Assembly (NCBI GenBank): GCA_042088665.1
Contig: JBELMB010000221.1
Coordinates: forward strand, 1-8,302
DNA length: 8,302 nt
Reading direction: 5' to 3'
DNA from: JBELMB01 sp042088665
GTDB taxonomy: Bacteria; Pseudomonadota; Alphaproteobacteria; Rhodobacterales; Rhodobacteraceae
A program made the position numbers and the translations under genes. The notes beneath the pieces were generated by a model. The model was not told the origin of the DNA and searched no databases. It saw only the letters and a list, made by a program, of their open reading frames with translations. Positions 6,139 through 8,302 of the stretch are shown piece by piece. The first letter of the stretch is position 1. Every line of letters begins with the position of its first letter.

Positions 6139-6889
6139 CCAAAGGCACCGGCCCGATGACGCCGAAGACCAACAGGGGTTTCTCTGTTTGAAAAATACTC
6201 CCGCCGGAGGCACCCCCAAACCGCCACCGGCGCAGGTGGCAAAGCCAAGCGCACAGGTCGACAGGTTGAACGCGCGCTACCGCCACCACGCGGCCACATC
6301 CGTACTCCAAGGCGCGCTGCGCGACCCGGACATGGGCCGCATCGCCCTTGTCTCGTCGTTTGGTGCGGACTCCGCGGTGCTCTTGCACCTCGTGGCCATG
6401 ATCGACCGCAACACACCCGTGCTGTTCATCGACACGCAGCTGCTCTTTGCCGAGACCCTCGTGTACCAGCAGGAACTGGCGGAGCGGCTCGCCCTCACCA
6501 ATCTGCGCATCCTCCGGACCGCGCCAAGGGATCTCGCAAGGAATGACCCCAGCAAGGCCCTGCACCTGTCCGATCCGGACCGCTGCTGCGCGCTGCGCAA
6601 GACCACGCCGCTCCACCGCGCGCTTGTTGGCTACGACGGCTGGATCACTGGCCGCAAACGGCACCAGTCATCCTCCCGCGCGACGCTCGAGTTCTTTGAA
6701 CGCGACGCCGCGTCGGGCCGGATAAAGATCAACCCGCTCGCGCATTGGTCCCCCGCCGATGTCGAGGCCTATATGGACGAAAACCGCCTGCCCCGGCATC
6801 CCCTCGTGGCGCGCGGGTTTCCCTCCATCGGCTGCGCGCCCTGCACCTCTGCCGTCCAACCGGGCGAGGACCCGCGCGCGGGCCGATGA
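6128..6889 (+). CDS. cysH: Adenylylsulfate (APS) reductase CysH, truncated by in-frame TGA
   Basis: The enzyme would reduce adenylylsulfate to sulfite and AMP. The nucleotide-binding loop VSSFGADS is at 75-82. The cysteine pair in DRCCALRK (Cys153, Cys154) plus CAPC (Cys236, Cys239) bind a [4Fe-4S] cluster; in this family they mark APS rather than PAPS as substrate. WITGRKR is at 172-178, and the frame ends at EDPRAGR followed by TGA. Relatives continue with Trp and a tail carrying the essential ECGIH cysteine, which survives in frame beyond the stop. The 253-residue product alone should be inactive because the nucleophilic cysteine is missing. The start is uncertain: ATG 6128 overlaps cysI but lacks a clear ribosome site, and residues 1-35 look non-conserved and include a terminator-like repeat. 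GTG 6236 would give a more typical protein (217 residues, 242 with the tail). Confidence 0.85.
   Translation: MQPDQRHRPDDAEDQQGFLCLKNTPAGGTPKPPPAQVAKPSAQVDRLNARYRHHAATSVLQGALRDPDMGRIALVSSFGADSAVLLHLVAMIDRNTPVLFIDTQLLFAETLVYQQELAERLALTNLRILRTAPRDLARNDPSKALHLSDPDRCCALRKTTPLHRALVGYDGWITGRKRHQSSSRATLEFFERDAASGRIKINPLAHWSPADVEAYMDENRLPRHPLVARGFPSIGCAPCTSAVQPGEDPRAGR
6190..6211 (-). terminator. Terminator-like repeat facing against the cys operon
   Basis: Read on the minus strand, CTCC-GGCG-GGAG is followed by TATTTTT: a short GC stem with a T-run. From memory, this resembles an intergenic terminator-like sequence found many times in Rhodobacteraceae genomes. Here it lies between cysI and the conserved part of cysH, facing opposite to transcription. 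With only four base pairs it is a weak terminator. Its presence argues that the N-terminal stretch encoded from ATG 6128 is not genuine CysH protein. Confidence 0.4.
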
Positions 6890-6964
6890 CGTGACACCCA
6901 AAAAACCGAATGCGGCATCCACTTTGTGCAAGGCCGCGCCGTGAAACAAGGATCTGCCCAATGA
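6887..6964 (+). pseudogene. cysH: Severed C-terminal end of cysH with the catalytic ECGIHF motif
   Basis: After the TGA at 6887-6889 the same frame continues for 24 sense codons: RDTQKTECGIHFVQGRAV and then KQGSAQ. It stops with TGA at 6962-6964. TECGIHF carries the nucleophilic cysteine (262 in full-frame numbering) that forms the S-sulfo intermediate in APS/PAPS reductases. The spacing from AGR to ECGIH matches relatives as I recall them (AGRWRGxDKTECGIH), so no base was gained or lost and a TGG-to-TGA change suffices. The final TGA overlaps the DUF934 ATG as ATGA, showing that this was the true gene end. The stop is followed by C (TGAC), a weak termination context in E. coli, so some readthrough is conceivable. 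Confidence 0.8.
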
Positions 6965-7362
6965 CCCACCCCACACATACCCTTGTCCGGGACGACGGAT
7001 TTTACGCCGAAGACCTGCCCGATGAGACCCCGATCCTCGATCTGGCAAGCGACACGGCACCCGACGCTCTGGACAGGCTGGCCAGCTCCCCGGGCACACA
7101 GATCCCGGTGATCCGCATCACCTTCCCCTCCTCTGCCGATGGCCGCGGCTTCACGCTGGCGCGGCTGTTGCGCCTGCACGGCTACCGGGGACGGCTGCGC
7201 GCCGCGGGACATGTGCTGTCGGATCAATACGCCATGGCCCGCCGTTCCGGCTTCGACGAGGTCGAGATCGACGCCGCCCTCGCCGACCGTCAATCCTGGC
7301 CGCAATGGCGCTTTCGCGCGGATTGGCAAACGCATGATTATCAGGCGCGCATGCGCGGTTGA
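6961..7362 (+). CDS. DUF934-family protein
   Basis: A 133-residue DUF934 protein, a family almost always found beside cysH and cysI in proteobacteria and sometimes labelled oxidoreductase without proof. Recognisable segments are PVIRITFPSSADGRGFTLARLLR (49-71), YRGRLRAAGHVLSDQY (75-90) and the RRSGFDEVEID strand (94-104). It has no cysteine, signal peptide or membrane helix, so a direct redox-metal role is unlikely. The ATG overlaps the end of the full cysH frame as ATGA, and AAGGA lies eight bases upstream. This is tight coupling that the premature cysH stop, 75 bp earlier, could weaken. It appears to be the last gene of the operon. An accessory role in sulfite or APS reduction is inferred from context only. 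Confidence 0.9.
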   Translation: MTHPTHTLVRDDGFYAEDLPDETPILDLASDTAPDALDRLASSPGTQIPVIRITFPSSADGRGFTLARLLRLHGYRGRLRAAGHVLSDQYAMARRSGFDEVEIDAALADRQSWPQWRFRADWQTHDYQARMRG

Positions 7363-7404
7363 CCGCCCCGCCGCCCTGCCCGGCCCCTTGCCATCGCGCC
7401 CACT

Positions 7405-7422
7405 TGTCAACTAAAGTTGACA
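7405..7422. promoter_or_regulatory. 18-bp operator-like palindrome upstream of fpr
   Basis: TGTCAACT-AA-AGTTGACA has two perfect 8-bp inverted arms around AA. Its right arm contains the TTGACA -35 box of the fpr promoter. A dimeric winged-helix repressor (MarR-like, for example) bound here would block RNA polymerase. It does not resemble the three dyads upstream of cysG, so a different regulator is expected. The regulator is not identifiable from this window. Confidence 0.6.
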
Positions 7423-7445
7423 TCTGGCGCGCGCATGCGTTTCAT
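7417..7445 (+). promoter_or_regulatory. Candidate sigma-70-type promoter for fpr
   Basis: A consensus -35 TTGACA (7417-7422) is followed after 17 bp by TTTCAT (7440-7445), four of six matches to the -10 consensus. It sits 57 bp before ATG 7502, in the gap after DUF934. This suggests fpr has its own promoter rather than relying only on the cys operon. Confidence 0.5.
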
Positions 7446-7501
7446 CTGACCCAGATCAAAGCTAAATGTAAGGCACCGGTTTACCAGACCGACGATACAC
7501 C

Positions 7502-8302
7502 ATGACAGAGTTGAGCCCCCCGATGTCGACTTCCGCACCCGACGCCACCAGCCCCTATGCCCCTCAGACGCCTCGCGCGCCGCGCAAGCTTGCCGTCCCC
7601 GACGTGCAGACCGTCACGCAAGTGGCGCATTACACGGACCGGCTGTTTTCCTTTCGCTGCACGCGCCCGGCCTCGTTGCGCTTTCGGTCCGGCGAATTCG
7701 TGATGATCGGCCTGATGCAGACCGATGCGAAAACCGGCCGTGAAAAACCCCTGCTGCGCGCCTATTCCATCGCCTCGCCATCCTGGGACGAAGAGCTGGA
7801 GTTCTATTCGATCAAGGTGCCGGACGGCCCCCTGACCTCGCGCCTGCAGCACATCACCCCCGGCGACCAGATCATCCTGCGGCCCAAGCCCGTTGGCACT
7901 CTCGTGCATGACGCCCTGCTGCCCGGCAAACGCCTGTGGTTCTTTGCCACCGGCACCGGCTTTGCGCCCTTCGCCTCGCTGCTCCGCGACCCGCAGACAT
8001 ACGAGGATTACGATCAGATCGTCATCACGCACACCTGCCGCGAAGCAGGTGAGCTGACCTATGGCGCGCAACTGATCGAGGACATCCGAAACGACGAGAT
8101 GCTGGCAGAGTTGATCGGCCCCGGCTTCGCGGACAAGATCCGCTACTATCCGACCACGACCCGCGAAGAGAGCGCCAAGATGGGCCGTATCACCACCTTG
8201 TTGGAAGATGGCACACTCTTCGATGATCTGAAAATAGCAGATTTCAACGCGGAAAATGACCGCGCGATGGTCTGCGGCTCCATGGGGTTGAACACGGATA
8301 TG
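7502..8302 (+). CDS. fpr: Ferredoxin-NADP+ reductase (runs off right edge)
   Basis: This frame is open for 267 codons to the window edge; family members are about 260-285 residues, so only a short tail is missing. Fpr moves electrons between NADPH and ferredoxin or flavodoxin through FAD. The FAD-binding domain shows RSGEFVMIGL (62-71) and RAYSIAS (85-91). The NADP domain has FATGTGFAPFASLL (148-161), THTCRE (176-181) and CGSMGLN (258-264). It is of the bacterial subclass known from Rhodobacter capsulatus Fpr. The first 30 residues are Pro/Ala/Ser-rich and non-conserved, and ATG 7502 has no clear ribosome site, so ATG 7523 is a possible start. Placed just after the cys genes, it may recharge ferredoxin for CysI. 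It could also serve other ferredoxin enzymes or oxidative-stress defence. Confidence 0.93.
   Translation, partial: MTELSPPMSTSAPDATSPYAPQTPRAPRKLAVPDVQTVTQVAHYTDRLFSFRCTRPASLRFRSGEFVMIGLMQTDAKTGREKPLLRAYSIASPSWDEELEFYSIKVPDGPLTSRLQHITPGDQIILRPKPVGTLVHDALLPGKRLWFFATGTGFAPFASLLRDPQTYEDYDQIVITHTCREAGELTYGAQLIEDIRNDEMLAELIGPGFADKIRYYPTTTREESAKMGRITTLLEDGTLFDDLKIADFNAENDRAMVCGSMGLNTDM

Noticed and set aside
6887..6889. UGA as selenocysteine, or a recoded genetic code
   Set aside because: The UGA replaces Trp, not the catalytic Cys, which is present as TGC. cysG, DUF2849, cysI, DUF934 and others all end in TGA, so a reassigned code is not supported.
6900..6905. A6 tract as a programmed frameshift site in cysH
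   Set aside because: It lies after the stop codon, and the tail is already in the same frame as the body, so no shift is needed or useful.
1..8302. CRISPR array, tRNA/rRNA genes, insertion sequence or prophage genes
   Set aside because: Nothing resembling regular spaced repeats, tRNA cloverleaf elements, transposase motifs or phage proteins was seen on either strand.

Overview
The window looks like chromosomal DNA from a GC-rich alphaproteobacterium, most likely a Rhodobacteraceae (Roseobacter-group) species. This rests on the protein style, the high third-position GC, and the gene order: Lrp regulator, then a divergent cysG-DUF2849-cysI-cysH-DUF934 run, followed by fpr. That order is typical of assimilatory sulfur loci in this family. 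The assignment is by recognition; no search was run.

Left part (1-1812): the 5' portion of a minus-strand dctB-like C4-dicarboxylate sensor kinase runs off the left edge. Its start codon lies only 20 bp from the start chosen for a plus-strand soluble bacterial cytochrome P450. A 186-bp gene-free spacer (1813-1998) separates the P450 from a convergent minus-strand Lrp/AsnC-family regulator.

Central part (1999-7362): the Lrp gene diverges from a five-gene assimilatory sulfite/sulfate reduction operon. cysG makes siroheme. A small DUF2849 protein overlaps its stop codon. cysI encodes the siroheme/[4Fe-4S] sulfite (or nitrite) reductase. cysH encodes an APS reductase, and a DUF934 protein follows. 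The divergent intergenic region carries three dyad-symmetric sequences centred 20 and 21 bp apart, a good candidate for an Lrp operator array.

The most striking observation is in cysH. The frame is stopped by TGA at 6887-6889, where relatives have the Trp of the conserved AGRW motif. The next 24 codons remain in frame and encode the catalytic TECGIHF tail. That tail ends in a TGA forming an ATGA overlap with the DUF934 start. A single TGG-to-TGA change explains everything seen. The gene is therefore either freshly inactivated, read through, or affected by a sequence error.

Right part (7363-8302): a 139-bp spacer holds a perfect-arm 18-bp palindrome over a TTGACA -35 box. It precedes fpr, a ferredoxin-NADP+ reductase cut off by the right edge. 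Together the genes would reduce APS to sulfite (CysH) and sulfite to sulfide (CysI with siroheme from CysG), with reduced ferredoxin plausibly supplied through Fpr. No tRNA, rRNA, CRISPR array, transposase or insertion sequence was seen.
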